Positions 15,164 to 23,765 of a stretch of DNA of 32,204 nucleotides are shown here, in pieces; positions within the stretch are counted from its first letter, which is position 1; every line of letters starts with the position of its first letter. The notes beneath the pieces are model-generated. The model made no database searches and was not told the origin of the DNA. It worked only from the letters and a program-made list of their open reading frames with translations. The translations under genes and the position numbers were made by a program. Source of the DNA: Ignavibacteria bacterium (GTDB taxonomy: Bacteria > Bacteroidota > Ignavibacteria > UBA10030 > SZUA-254). Where the stretch lies: the NCBI GenBank assembly GCA_016178625.1, contig JACOSX010000027.1, positions 1-32,204 of the forward strand. The letters run 5' to 3'.

Positions 15164-15189
15164 GGGCCTCAGAGCAATACCCTGAGCCC
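15164..15189 (+). promoter_or_regulatory. Second hairpin in the trp leader
   Basis: GGGCCTCAG (15164-15172) pairs with CTGAGCCC (15182-15189) with one bulged C, 6 nt after the main attenuator hairpin and about 43 nt before the trpE start. The tandem arrangement suggests it belongs to the same leader switch. Confidence 0.4.
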
Positions 15190-15232
15190 GCGGAACTGTT
15201 CATCCCTAAACTGGCAATATAAAAGATCGAAA

Positions 15233-16630
15233 ATGAACTTCGACGAATTCAAAGAGCTTGCGCAATCATATAATGTCATTCCTGTAAGCAAGACACTGCT
15301 TGCAGACATGCTGACGCCTGTTTCTGCTTATTTACGTCTGCGGTCAGGGAGTAAAGGCTCGTTCCTGTTCGAGAGCGTCGAGGGTGGCGAGCGGTTCGCG
15401 AGATATTCCTTCATCGGTCGGGATCCCCATACAATACTGAAGTGCAAGTCCAAAAGGACATCGATCATCGAAAAGGACAAGCAGCGAGAATCAACAGAGA
15501 ATTTTCTTGACATCACTAACAATGTTATTGCGCACTTCCGACATCCCTCGATTCCTGGTCTTCCACGTTTCACCGGCGGCCTCGTCGGTTTCATCGGTTA
15601 CGACGCGATACGGTTCATTGAAGATATTCCCGAAACTGCCTCTGATACTCTTCACTTTGATGACAGCATCCTGGGACTCTTCACGTCTATCGTCGTGTTT
15701 GATCACTACAAACATCAGATCATTATCATCGTCAACGTTGTTCTTGATGAACGCTCGGACCTTCGCCATCAATTCGATGAGACCCTTCGGGAGATTAGCA
15801 ACGTGGAGTCACTTCTCTGGCAGTCTGTCCCTGAGCCACAACGCTTTCATTCCCACGCTGATCAGCTAAGCAAGGAAATGTCGCCAGACGAATTCCATTC
15901 GATCGTTAGAAAGGCAAAACAGTATATTGCATTCAACGCATACAGGACATTGCGGGTCGTCAACCCTTCTCCCTATCTTTATTATCTTGACTTCGGCGGA
16001 TTCAAGGTCATTGGATCCTCACCTGAGATTCTCGTTCGCATGGAAGGGAATACTGCGGAAGTTTACCCCATCGCCGGAACGCGACATCGAGGGACATCCG
16101 ATGCCGAGGATCAACGACTGGAGAGAGAACTACTCGCCGACCAGAAGGAGCGTGCTGAACATGTGATGCTCGTTGATCTTGGTCGGAACGATTTAGGCAG
16201 AGTCTGTGAACCGGGAACGGTTCACGTGGACCAGCTTATGACTATCGTGCGGTATTCCCACGTTATGCATATCGCATCGCGTGTGGTTGGGACGATTACG
16301 AAGGGAAAGACATGTGTTGACGTATTGAAAGCAACGTTCCCGGCAGGTACGGTCTCGGGTGCGCCAAAGATTCGCGCGATGGAGATCATTGATGAGTTAG
16401 AGGGTGCTCGCCGGGGCATCTATGCAGGGGGCGTCGGGTATTTAGATTTCTCCGGGAACATGGATATGTGCATCGCGATCCGGACGATGTTTGCAGTCAA
16501 CGGTAGGATCTATCTGCAGGCAGGAGCGGGAATAGTTGCAGATTCTGATCCGGAGACAGAGTATCAAGAAACTATCAACAAAGCGCGCGCGCTGGTAGAA
16601 GCCTTGCACATGGCGGAAAGAATCTCGTGA
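15233..16630 (+). CDS. trpE: Anthranilate synthase component I, with a conserved segment missing
   Basis: The 465-residue enzyme, with TrpG, converts chorismate and glutamine to anthranilate. It shows the feedback region (LFESVEGGERFARYSFIG, 45-62; NPSPY, 244-248), AGTRHRG (281-287), ERAEHVMLVDLGRNDLGR, SHVMHIAS, PAGTVSGAPKIRAMEI and QAGAGIVADS. At residues 231-238 the sequence runs YIAFNAYR. In homologues about 20 residues including GDIFQVVLSQR come between 'AK.YI' and 'F..YR.LR', so this copy has an in-frame gap around nt 15929-15932. The flanking motifs are intact. First structural gene of the supraoperon; it overlaps trpG by 1 nt. Activity with the gap is uncertain. Confidence 0.94.
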   Translation: MNFDEFKELAQSYNVIPVSKTLLADMLTPVSAYLRLRSGSKGSFLFESVEGGERFARYSFIGRDPHTILKCKSKRTSIIEKDKQRESTENFLDITNNVIAHFRHPSIPGLPRFTGGLVGFIGYDAIRFIEDIPETASDTLHFDDSILGLFTSIVVFDHYKHQIIIIVNVVLDERSDLRHQFDETLREISNVESLLWQSVPEPQRFHSHADQLSKEMSPDEFHSIVRKAKQYIAFNAYRTLRVVNPSPYLYYLDFGGFKVIGSSPEILVRMEGNTAEVYPIAGTRHRGTSDAEDQRLERELLADQKERAEHVMLVDLGRNDLGRVCEPGTVHVDQLMTIVRYSHVMHIASRVVGTITKGKTCVDVLKATFPAGTVSGAPKIRAMEIIDELEGARRGIYAGGVGYLDFSGNMDMCIAIRTMFAVNGRIYLQAGAGIVADSDPETEYQETINKARALVEALHMAERIS

Positions 16631-17208
16631 TGATTCTGATTATCGACAACTATGATTCGTTCACTTACAACCTCGTTCAACTTGTGGGACAGCACACCAA
16701 GGATTTCATCGTGCTTCGCAATGACAAGGTGACTACGAAGGACATTGAGCATCTGAACCCCGATGGGATACTCATCTCTCCAGGTCCCGGTCGTCCTGAA
16801 AACGCAGGGATTTGTGTCCAACTCATCCGCACGCTTGGGCACAGGATTCCAACACTGGGAATTTGCCTAGGTCACCAAGCCATAGGACACGCTTTTGGTG
16901 GAACAATTACTCACGCGTCCCAGCTTATGCACGGGAAGACATCTGCCATCCATCATGACCAAGAGCATCTATTCCACAGTCTTCCTACTCCGTTCGAAGC
17001 GACACGATATCACTCGCTGATTATTTCAGAAAACAATTTCCCTGGTGAATTAATCATCACGGCACGGACAGAGGACAATACCATCATGGGCATCAGACAT
17101 CGACACTACCCGATCGAGGGGATCCAGTTTCATCCCGAGTCCGTGTTGACAAAGGTGGGTCCCCAGATCATCGCGAACTGGCAAAGTATGCTTACGGAGG
17201 TCACATGA
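16630..17208 (+). CDS. trpG: Anthranilate synthase component II (glutamine amidotransferase)
   Basis: The 192-residue class I amidotransferase supplies ammonia to TrpE. The catalytic triad is Cys79 in GICLGHQAIG with His168 and Glu170 in GIQFHPESVLT. The oxyanion motif PGPGRPENAG (51-60) and the start IDNYDSFTYNL are diagnostic. ATG 16630 overlaps the trpE stop (TGATG); a GTG one codon earlier is also possible. It overlaps trpD by 4 nt. It is not fused to TrpE or TrpD. Confidence 0.96.
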   Translation: MILIIDNYDSFTYNLVQLVGQHTKDFIVLRNDKVTTKDIEHLNPDGILISPGPGRPENAGICVQLIRTLGHRIPTLGICLGHQAIGHAFGGTITHASQLMHGKTSAIHHDQEHLFHSLPTPFEATRYHSLIISENNFPGELIITARTEDNTIMGIRHRHYPIEGIQFHPESVLTKVGPQIIANWQSMLTEVT

Positions 17209-18215
17209 AAGAGTTCATCGAAAAGGTTAGTACAGGCCAACACCTCACGTGCAAGGAAGCCGCAATGGCTATGCGAAAGATCATGGAAGGTCAAGCAACC
17301 GACGCTCAGATCGCCGGCTTTTTGATTGCGCTGAAAGTGAAAGGTGAACACCCCGACGAGCTGCTCGGATTTGTGGAAGTCATGCGCGAGAAATCGGTGA
17401 AGGTGACGATCGACAACCATGACGCCATCGATATGTGCGGCACCGGCGGCGATGGAGCAGGAACGTTTAATATCTCAACTGTGGCATCGTTCGTTGTAGC
17501 TGGTGCGGGAGTAACAGTTGCAAAGCATGGTAATCGTTCCATCTCCAGTTCGTGCGGCAGCGCAGACGTGTTGAAGGCACTCGGCGTGAACATCGAACTC
17601 ATCCCCCAGAAAGTGGAAGGATGTATCAACACGATCGGAATAGGATTTCTCTTCGCACCACTCTTCCATCCGGCAATGAAACATGCTGCCAAACCACGTT
17701 CAGAGCTTGGGGTGAAAACGGCATTCAATCTTCTCGGACCTATGACGAACCCCGCGGGTGTGAAACGGCAACTTGTCGGGGCATTCAGTCATGACGCGGC
17801 ACAGAAGATGGCAACCGTGTTCTCACAACTTGGCTCGATCAGAGTGTTCATTGTACACTCTCACGATGGTCTGGATGAGATTTCTCTTGAGGAACCGACG
17901 ACGGTGTTTGAAGTGAACAATCAACTCCTCGATGGCAACTACGACGTAGAATCGAAAGCATTCGGCTTACCCACCGTCAAACGAGACGCCCTGAGCGGCG
18001 GTTCAGCAGAAACAAACGCGAAGATTGCGATGAATATCCTTGAGGGGCACAAAACTCCCCACCGAGACGTCGTGGTAGCAAATGCAGCGTTTGGGTTACT
18101 CGTTGCCGGACGAGCACCTAACGTCCGGGAAGGCGTTCAGATGGCGGTTGAATCGATCGATTCTGGACAAGCATTCAAGAAATTAAACGACCTGAAATCC
18201 TTTACTCAGCGATGA
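17205..18215 (+). CDS. trpD: Anthranilate phosphoribosyltransferase
   Basis: The 336-residue enzyme transfers the phosphoribosyl group of PRPP to anthranilate. The PRPP-binding signature CGTGGDG is at 78-84, KHGNRSISSSCGSADVLKALG (107 onward) forms the anthranilate/PRPP site, and the conserved acidic pair lies in HDGLDE. The length is normal for the family. It starts with an ATGA overlap on trpG and ends with a 4-nt overlap on trpC. Confidence 0.96.
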   Translation: MKEFIEKVSTGQHLTCKEAAMAMRKIMEGQATDAQIAGFLIALKVKGEHPDELLGFVEVMREKSVKVTIDNHDAIDMCGTGGDGAGTFNISTVASFVVAGAGVTVAKHGNRSISSSCGSADVLKALGVNIELIPQKVEGCINTIGIGFLFAPLFHPAMKHAAKPRSELGVKTAFNLLGPMTNPAGVKRQLVGAFSHDAAQKMATVFSQLGSIRVFIVHSHDGLDEISLEEPTTVFEVNNQLLDGNYDVESKAFGLPTVKRDALSGGSAETNAKIAMNILEGHKTPHRDVVVANAAFGLLVAGRAPNVREGVQMAVESIDSGQAFKKLNDLKSFTQR

Positions 18216-19012
18216 ACATCCTCCAGTCCATAGTCGAGCATAAACGAGAAGAAGTTGCCTCTCGAAAACAGAAGATCAAGCGATCCACTCTTCTGGAGTC
18301 TGAGTTCTTCAATCGGACAACGGTTTCACTTCAGACCAGTTTGAATAACCACAAGGTCTTCGGAATCATTGCTGAGATAAAGCGCTCCTCTCCTTCGGCC
18401 GGTTCATTACGCCCTACTGTCGAACCCTCGAAGATCGCCGAGGAATACGAAGCGAATGGAGCGGCGGGGATTTCTGTTCTGACCGACGAACGTTTCTTCG
18501 CTGGAACGCTCGACGATCTACAACGAGTGCGCCAATCGGTAACGCTTCCAGTTCTCCGAAAGGATTTTATTGTTGATGAGTACCAGGTCTATGAAGCTAA
18601 AGCGTTCGGCGCTGATGCGATCCTGCTGATTGCCGGTGTACTCGAACGGTCCCAATTATGTGAGCTTCACGTAGCTGCACAAGAGTTAGGTATGGAATGT
18701 TTGGTCGAATTGTATGAAAGGGCGGAGATTGATATATTAGACTTCGACCGCATGAAACTCATTGGAATCAATAATCGAGACCTCCGAACATTCAAAGTCG
18801 ATCTCAATCGTACATTCACGATCGCACAAACAATTCCGAAAGATTGTACGATCGTCAGCGAAAGCGGGATTCACACCTCTGACGATTTGAAACGATTGCA
18901 AGGTGCACAAATCGGGGCGGCGCTGATCGGGGAACATTTTATGAAAGCCAGTGACCCGGGTAAGTCGTTAAGAGATCTACTGTCAGGTTTAGACGATGGG
19001 CGTCCGCGTTAA
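18212..19012 (+). CDS. trpC: Indole-3-glycerol phosphate synthase
   Basis: The 266-residue TIM-barrel enzyme closes and decarboxylates the CdRP intermediate to indole-3-glycerol phosphate. Active-site residues: Glu55 and Lys57 in AEIKRSSPSAG, Lys117 in LRKDFI, Glu166 in CLVELYE, and GINNRDL (185-191). The phosphate-binding ends SESGI and AALIGEHFM are present. It is a stand-alone TrpC; TrpF is encoded separately and overlaps it by 17 nt. Confidence 0.96.
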   Translation: MNILQSIVEHKREEVASRKQKIKRSTLLESEFFNRTTVSLQTSLNNHKVFGIIAEIKRSSPSAGSLRPTVEPSKIAEEYEANGAAGISVLTDERFFAGTLDDLQRVRQSVTLPVLRKDFIVDEYQVYEAKAFGADAILLIAGVLERSQLCELHVAAQELGMECLVELYERAEIDILDFDRMKLIGINNRDLRTFKVDLNRTFTIAQTIPKDCTIVSESGIHTSDDLKRLQGAQIGAALIGEHFMKASDPGKSLRDLLSGLDDGRPR

Positions 19013-19616
19013 AATATGTGGAATCACGAGATCGGAAGATGCCATCTACAGCACACATGCAGGCGCTGATGCGCTCGGGTTCATTTTTTATGAGCGCAGT
19101 CCACGTTATGTCAGCCCTACTAACGCAGCCAAGATTATTGAAGCACTTCCTTCGTTCATCACGCCCGTCGGAGTTTTCGTCAACGAACGACGAGAAATGA
19201 TTGAGCAGGTCATCTCGCAAACTCGAATTCGGATCGTCCAAATGAGTGGAGACGAACAACCTGAAGATTGTTTAGGATATCCTGTAAAAGTATGGAAGAC
19301 GTTCCGAATCAGAAATCATGAAGAGATAGAGAAGGTGCGACGGTATTCAATTTCAGCAGCAATGCTCGATGGGGCAAACTCAACACAATACGGGGGTTCA
19401 GGAACGCTCGCCGATTTCGCGATTGCTCGTGAAATAAAGAATATTCATCCCCTCGTCCTCGCAGGAGGACTACATCCGGAGAATGTTGTTGGGGCAATTC
19501 GGAGTGTCGAACCGTACGCTATCGACGTCAACAGTGGAGTCGAGTCCGCTCCTGGCAAGAAGGATCATTCAAAAATCGCGTTATTGTTTGAGCGACTGGC
19601 TCAGATAAATCAATAA
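18996..19616 (+). CDS. trpF: Phosphoribosylanthranilate isomerase
   Basis: The 206-residue TIM-barrel enzyme isomerises PRA to CdRP. Cys8 in KICGIT and Asp125 in AMLDGA are the expected catalytic residues, and [10 protein letters not shown] plus DVNSGVES form the phosphate site. The usual VQLHG motif reads VQMSGDE, so the His is replaced by Ser. ATG 18996 lies 17 nt inside trpC, which points to coupled translation. A 17-nt gap with AGAGGA then leads to aroF. Confidence 0.95.
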   Translation: MGVRVKICGITRSEDAIYSTHAGADALGFIFYERSPRYVSPTNAAKIIEALPSFITPVGVFVNERREMIEQVISQTRIRIVQMSGDEQPEDCLGYPVKVWKTFRIRNHEEIEKVRRYSISAAMLDGANSTQYGGSGTLADFAIAREIKNIHPLVLAGGLHPENVVGAIRSVEPYAIDVNSGVESAPGKKDHSKIALLFERLAQINQ

Positions 19617-19633
19617 ATCGAAGAGGACAGAAA

Positions 19634-20680
19634 ATGCTTATCGTGATGAAATTAGATGCGCCCCGCACCGACATTGATCGGGTGAAAGAAAAAATCCGCG
19701 CGCTTGGATACGTTCCCCATGAAATTCCGGGCGATCACCGCTTGGCAATTGGCATCACAGGCAACAAGAGTCGCCCCGATGCCGAGCAGTTCCTGAACCT
19801 TCCAAGCGTTCTGGAAGCCATTCCGATCACAAAACCCTTTAAGCTTGTTAGTCGAGACGTTAAACCCGAAGATTCGATTGTCGACGTGAACGATGAAGCG
19901 ATCGGTGCTCGAGAGCTCACAATCATCGCAGGTCCTTGTTCCGTCGAGAGCCGGCAGCAAATCATCGACATTGCTTGTACTCTCAAGGAGTGTGGTATAA
20001 AATTTCTCCGCGGTGGTGCATATAAGCCGCGAACGTCGCCGTATTCGTTCCAAGGGTACAAGACAGAGGCGCTCCAGTATCTCAAAGATGCCCGAGATAT
20101 CACGGGACTCCGCATCGTGACGGAAGTTAAGGATACCGAGACCTTGCCAATGGTCGCAGAATGTGCTGATGTTCTTCAGGTTGGTGCACGGAACATGCAG
20201 AATTATTCTTTGCTTGAAGCTGTCGGGGCTCAACGAAAACCGGTGCTCTTGAAGCGCGGGCTCTCAGCAACAATCGAGGAATTGTTGATGGCTGCGGAAT
20301 ACGTCCTCAATGGGGGAAATTACAACGTGATCCTATGTGAACGAGGCATACGCACATTCGAACCTGCAACGCGTAACACGCTCGATCTCAATGCTATTCC
20401 GATCATCAAAAAGCTTTCGCATCTCCCCGTCATCGTCGACCCGAGCCATGGGATAGGCGTTTGGGATGGGGTTGCTGCAATGTCGCTTGCTGCAATCGCC
20501 GCTGGCGCAGATGGTCTCATCATCGAGGTGCACCCTGATCCCGCGATGGCACTGTCGGATGGATACCAATCACTCAAGCCATCTAAATTCAAGATCCTCT
20601 TAGATAAACTTGAACAGCTTGCCCAAATTATGGATCGAACATTCACCCGATCACCGCAGAGCGTTGAGGCTATACGATGA
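19634..20680 (+). CDS. aroF: 3-deoxy-7-phosphoheptulonate (DAHP) synthase with N-terminal ferredoxin-like regulatory domain
   Basis: The 348-residue type I-beta enzyme (Thermotoga/Bacillus-like) condenses phosphoenolpyruvate and erythrose 4-phosphate, the entry step of the shikimate pathway. Residues 1-70 ([10 protein letters not shown]...[12 protein letters not shown]) form the ferredoxin-like domain that mediates feedback inhibition in this subtype. The barrel has AGPCSVES with the metal ligand Cys102, [31 protein letters not shown] and DPSHGIG. It sits between trpF and trpB, so entry flux is set together with tryptophan synthesis. It overlaps trpB by 4 nt. Confidence 0.96.
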   Translation: MLIVMKLDAPRTDIDRVKEKIRALGYVPHEIPGDHRLAIGITGNKSRPDAEQFLNLPSVLEAIPITKPFKLVSRDVKPEDSIVDVNDEAIGARELTIIAGPCSVESRQQIIDIACTLKECGIKFLRGGAYKPRTSPYSFQGYKTEALQYLKDARDITGLRIVTEVKDTETLPMVAECADVLQVGARNMQNYSLLEAVGAQRKPVLLKRGLSATIEELLMAAEYVLNGGNYNVILCERGIRTFEPATRNTLDLNAIPIIKKLSHLPVIVDPSHGIGVWDGVAAMSLAAIAAGADGLIIEVHPDPAMALSDGYQSLKPSKFKILLDKLEQLAQIMDRTFTRSPQSVEAIR

Positions 20681-21894
20681 ACCAGATTATCGAGACGCTA
20701 CCCGACAAGACCGGACACTTTGGGAAGTTCGGCGGCAGATTCGTTCCTGAAACATTGATTTCCGCACTCCATGACCTGGAGTGCGCGTACTTTTCAATTA
20801 AGGGTGACGCCGCCTTTCAGGCGGAGTTCAAATCGTTACTGCAAGACTATGTCGGTCGACCAACCCCATTGTACTTTGCCAAACAATTGACGGCAAGATA
20901 TGAGAAAGCAAGAATCTATCTGAAGCGGGAAGATCTCTGCCATACCGGCGCGCATAAGATCAACAATACGATCGGTCAAATACTCCTCGCGAAATACTTG
21001 GGCAAAACACGGATCATCGCCGAGACAGGTGCGGGACAGCATGGAGTTGCCACCGCCACTGTTTCAGCCATGATGGGATTGCAATGTGCGGTGTACATGG
21101 GCACGGAAGATATGGCGCGACAGGAAATTAACGTCACCCGCATGCGGTTGCTTGGCGCCGAAGTGATTCCCGTAACCTCTGGTACCAGAACCTTGAAGGA
21201 TGCTACCAACGATGCCCTCCGCGATTGGGTCGCAACAGTGCGCGATACATTCTACGTCATAGGATCAGTCGTGGGTCCTCATCCCTATCCAATGATCGTG
21301 AGGGATTTTCAGTCTGTGATTGGCCGGGAAACAAAGCAGCAGATACTCGAGAAAGAAAAGCATCTCCCAAGCCACCTGATTGCCTGTGTAGGAGGGGGGA
21401 GTAACTCTCTGGGATTATTCTATGATTTTCTCTCCGATGACGTCCGGATGATCGGTGTTGAGGCAGCGGGTTTCGGAGTGGCCAGTGGTAAGCATGCAGC
21501 AACACTCACCGCGGGAACCCCGGGTATTCTTCATGGCTCGTACAGTTACGTCTTGCAAGATGCAGCCGGGCAGATTCTTCCTGCCCACTCGATCTCCGCC
21601 GGTCTCGATTATCCGGGGGTTGGTCCGGAACATAGTTACTTGAAAGATATCGGTCGCGTCAAGTATGTTTCTGTAACAGATGAAGAAGCACTCGAGGCAA
21701 CTTTCAGGCTGACATCGTGCGAAGGTATTCTCCCTGCCCTCGAATCATCCCATGCCCTTGCATATCTCGAATACTTAATGCCTCAAACATCTCCGAATGA
21801 TACAGTAGTCGTGAATCTCTCAGGCAGAGGTGAAAAGGATCTTCCTACTATCATACAAGCATGGACGAAACGCGGACAGAAGGAATTACGTTGA
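20677..21894 (+). CDS. trpB: Tryptophan synthase beta chain
   Basis: The 405-residue PLP enzyme joins indole and serine. The Schiff-base lysine is Lys94 in [26 protein letters not shown] and the phosphate-cup motif GGGSNSLG are present, as is the start [12 protein letters not shown]. It is of the TrpB1 type, which works with TrpA. ATG 20677 overlaps the aroF stop; its own TGA overlaps the trpA ATG by one base. Confidence 0.97.
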   Translation: MNQIIETLPDKTGHFGKFGGRFVPETLISALHDLECAYFSIKGDAAFQAEFKSLLQDYVGRPTPLYFAKQLTARYEKARIYLKREDLCHTGAHKINNTIGQILLAKYLGKTRIIAETGAGQHGVATATVSAMMGLQCAVYMGTEDMARQEINVTRMRLLGAEVIPVTSGTRTLKDATNDALRDWVATVRDTFYVIGSVVGPHPYPMIVRDFQSVIGRETKQQILEKEKHLPSHLIACVGGGSNSLGLFYDFLSDDVRMIGVEAAGFGVASGKHAATLTAGTPGILHGSYSYVLQDAAGQILPAHSISAGLDYPGVGPEHSYLKDIGRVKYVSVTDEEALEATFRLTSCEGILPALESSHALAYLEYLMPQTSPNDTVVVNLSGRGEKDLPTIIQAWTKRGQKELR

Positions 21895-22697
21895 TGAATC
21901 GCCTCGCCGACCATCTTACACAGCTTCGTACTCGAGGCAGAAAGGCGTTGTCACTTTTCGTTACTGCCGGATATCCGAGTGTCGATTCAACCGTCCCATT
22001 AGTCGTTGAGTTATCAAAATCCGGCGTAGACCTGATCGAACTTGGGATCCCCTTTTCTGATCCGATTGCTGACGGACCCACAATTCAGATGAGTTCTGAG
22101 ACAGCATTACGGAATGGCATGACGCTGCAACGGACATTGGAGATGGCAGAAGAAATTAGGAAGCGCTGTTCAGTTCCACTTGTGCTGATGGGGTATGCAA
22201 ACCCGGTCTATACATACGGAACCAAGAAATTCGTTTCGCGATGCGCAGAGATCGGTGTCGATGGCATGATCATCCCCGACGTCCCTCTCGAAGAAAGCGC
22301 AGAATTCCAGCGACTCTCACAAGAACACAACATCGCAATGGTGTTTTTGGCCGCGCCCACGACTCCCGATGAGAGACTCATTCAGCTCGATGAACATTCC
22401 ACAGGATTTCTTTATTGCGTTTCGATAACCGGAGTCACCGGAGCAAGGCAAGGATTGGCAAACCAGGCGGAGGAATTTCTTCAACGAGCACGCAGGTGCG
22501 TGAAGAGGAATCCACTCCTCGTCGGTTTTGGCATAGCGACCCCTGAGGATGCGCGTCGAGTCGGCAGCATCAGCGACGGAGTCATTATTGGCAGCGCCCT
22601 CATGAAAGTCATCGGGAATGCGTCTGGCAACCACGTGGTTGAGAACGCCATTCGTTTCATCACACCAATTCGCAATGCACTCGATACATTGGAATAA
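21894..22697 (+). CDS. trpA: Tryptophan synthase alpha chain
   Basis: The 267-residue TIM-barrel subunit cleaves indole-3-glycerol phosphate to indole and passes it to TrpB. Catalytic Glu49 (IELGIPFSDP) and Asp60 (IADGPTIQ) fall at the same numbers as in Salmonella; YCVSITGVTG and GFGIATPEDA complete the phosphate site. The start at ATG 21894 (AAGGA 9 nt upstream, TGATG junction) is preferred over ATG 21861, which would extend 11 codons into trpB. Confidence 0.96.
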   Translation: MNRLADHLTQLRTRGRKALSLFVTAGYPSVDSTVPLVVELSKSGVDLIELGIPFSDPIADGPTIQMSSETALRNGMTLQRTLEMAEEIRKRCSVPLVLMGYANPVYTYGTKKFVSRCAEIGVDGMIIPDVPLEESAEFQRLSQEHNIAMVFLAAPTTPDERLIQLDEHSTGFLYCVSITGVTGARQGLANQAEEFLQRARRCVKRNPLLVGFGIATPEDARRVGSISDGVIIGSALMKVIGNASGNHVVENAIRFITPIRNALDTLE

Positions 22698-22700
22698 GTG

Positions 22701-23765
22701 ATGCCCACAAAAGTGAGAGTGCGCCTCCGAGGCGTAATTGACAATTCCTATGACATTGTGATCGGAATTAAAATAGGAGGAATAGTTCATGGGCTATTGG
22801 AATTCCCTTCTCTCAAAAAATTCGTGATCACGGATTCGAACGTAGGCCCATTGTATAGAACATATTTTAAACGGCCGGATTTTCACTTGCTTACCGTCCC
22901 CGCAGGTGAACGAAGCAAGAGTCGTAGGTCAAAGGAGCTACTGGAAAACAATCTTCTTGCGTTAGGTGCTAATCGAGATTCCCTTATCGTCGCTCTCGGT
23001 GGCGGGATGGTCGGCGACCTTGCCGGCTTTGTGGCAGCTACTCTCTTGCGTGGAATTCCCTACATTCAGATCCCAACGACACTCCTCGCCCAAGTGGATA
23101 GCAGCATCGGTGGGAAGGTTGCTATTGACCATCCGTTAGGGAAGAATCTTATCGGTGCATTCTATCAGCCTCAGAAAGTGTATATAGATATTGGAGCATT
23201 GAAAACACTTCCTGATCGTGAGTTCTCGAATGGATTGGCGGAAGTTATTAAATACGCCGCGATACTCGATTCAGAATTATTCGATGAGCTTGAGCAGAAG
23301 CAGTCAAAGATCCTAAGTCGAGACGAGAAATCTCTCCTCAACATCATTAAGCGATGTTGCGAATTAAAAAAGAGTGTCGTCGAGGAAGATGAAAAGGAAA
23401 CTGATTACCGTCGGATTTTAAACTTTGGACACACTATCGGTCATGCAATCGAGCGTCTCTCAAAGTATAGGATCCCACATGGTCAAGCAGTTGCGATCGG
23501 AATGGTCGCAGAGTCGACCATGTCCTCTCACCTAGGGATATTGCCAGCCCGCCACGCCGAACGGATCACTTCACTTCTGAAGATGTACAACTTACCAACA
23601 GAAATCCCTTCGACTATTAAGCTCGAAGCAATCATGCGCGCGACATTGCAAGACAAAAAAGTTCATAGAGGTATGACGCACTACACACTCCTCGAAAGAA
23701 TCGGGCGTGCCCGCGTCGGCGTAAGATTGTCATTGAAGCAAGCCCGACTCTTAGTGCAGTCATGA
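22701..23765 (+). CDS. aroB: 3-dehydroquinate synthase
   Basis: The 354-residue NAD- and metal-dependent enzyme makes 3-dehydroquinate from DAHP. Seen are the NAD motif GGGMVGDLAGFVAATLLRGI, PTTLLAQVDSSIGGKVAID, the metal site within GLAEVIKYA, and LNFGHTIGHAIE. ATG 22701 is preferred to the GTG one codon earlier; GGAA at the end of trpA is 6 nt upstream. It overlaps aroDE by 4 nt. Confidence 0.95.
   Translation: MPTKVRVRLRGVIDNSYDIVIGIKIGGIVHGLLEFPSLKKFVITDSNVGPLYRTYFKRPDFHLLTVPAGERSKSRRSKELLENNLLALGANRDSLIVALGGGMVGDLAGFVAATLLRGIPYIQIPTTLLAQVDSSIGGKVAIDHPLGKNLIGAFYQPQKVYIDIGALKTLPDREFSNGLAEVIKYAAILDSELFDELEQKQSKILSRDEKSLLNIIKRCCELKKSVVEEDEKETDYRRILNFGHTIGHAIERLSKYRIPHGQAVAIGMVAESTMSSHLGILPARHAERITSLLKMYNLPTEIPSTIKLEAIMRATLQDKKVHRGMTHYTLLERIGRARVGVRLSLKQARLLVQS

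Noticed and set aside
14973-15185. 70-codon reading frame covering the trp leader
   Set aside because: It starts inside the -35 box of the trp promoter and is in a different frame from the Trp-rich leader peptide; no ribosome site or natural composition.
14938-15232. T-box riboswitch or TRAP site ahead of trpE
   Set aside because: No T-box core sequence or series of GAG/TAG triplets is visible; the Trp-codon leader peptide explains the region better.
21861-21893. Upstream ATG start for trpA
   Set aside because: It would add 11 residues inside trpB; the ATG at 21894 has an AAGGA site and the usual N-terminus and TGATG coupling.
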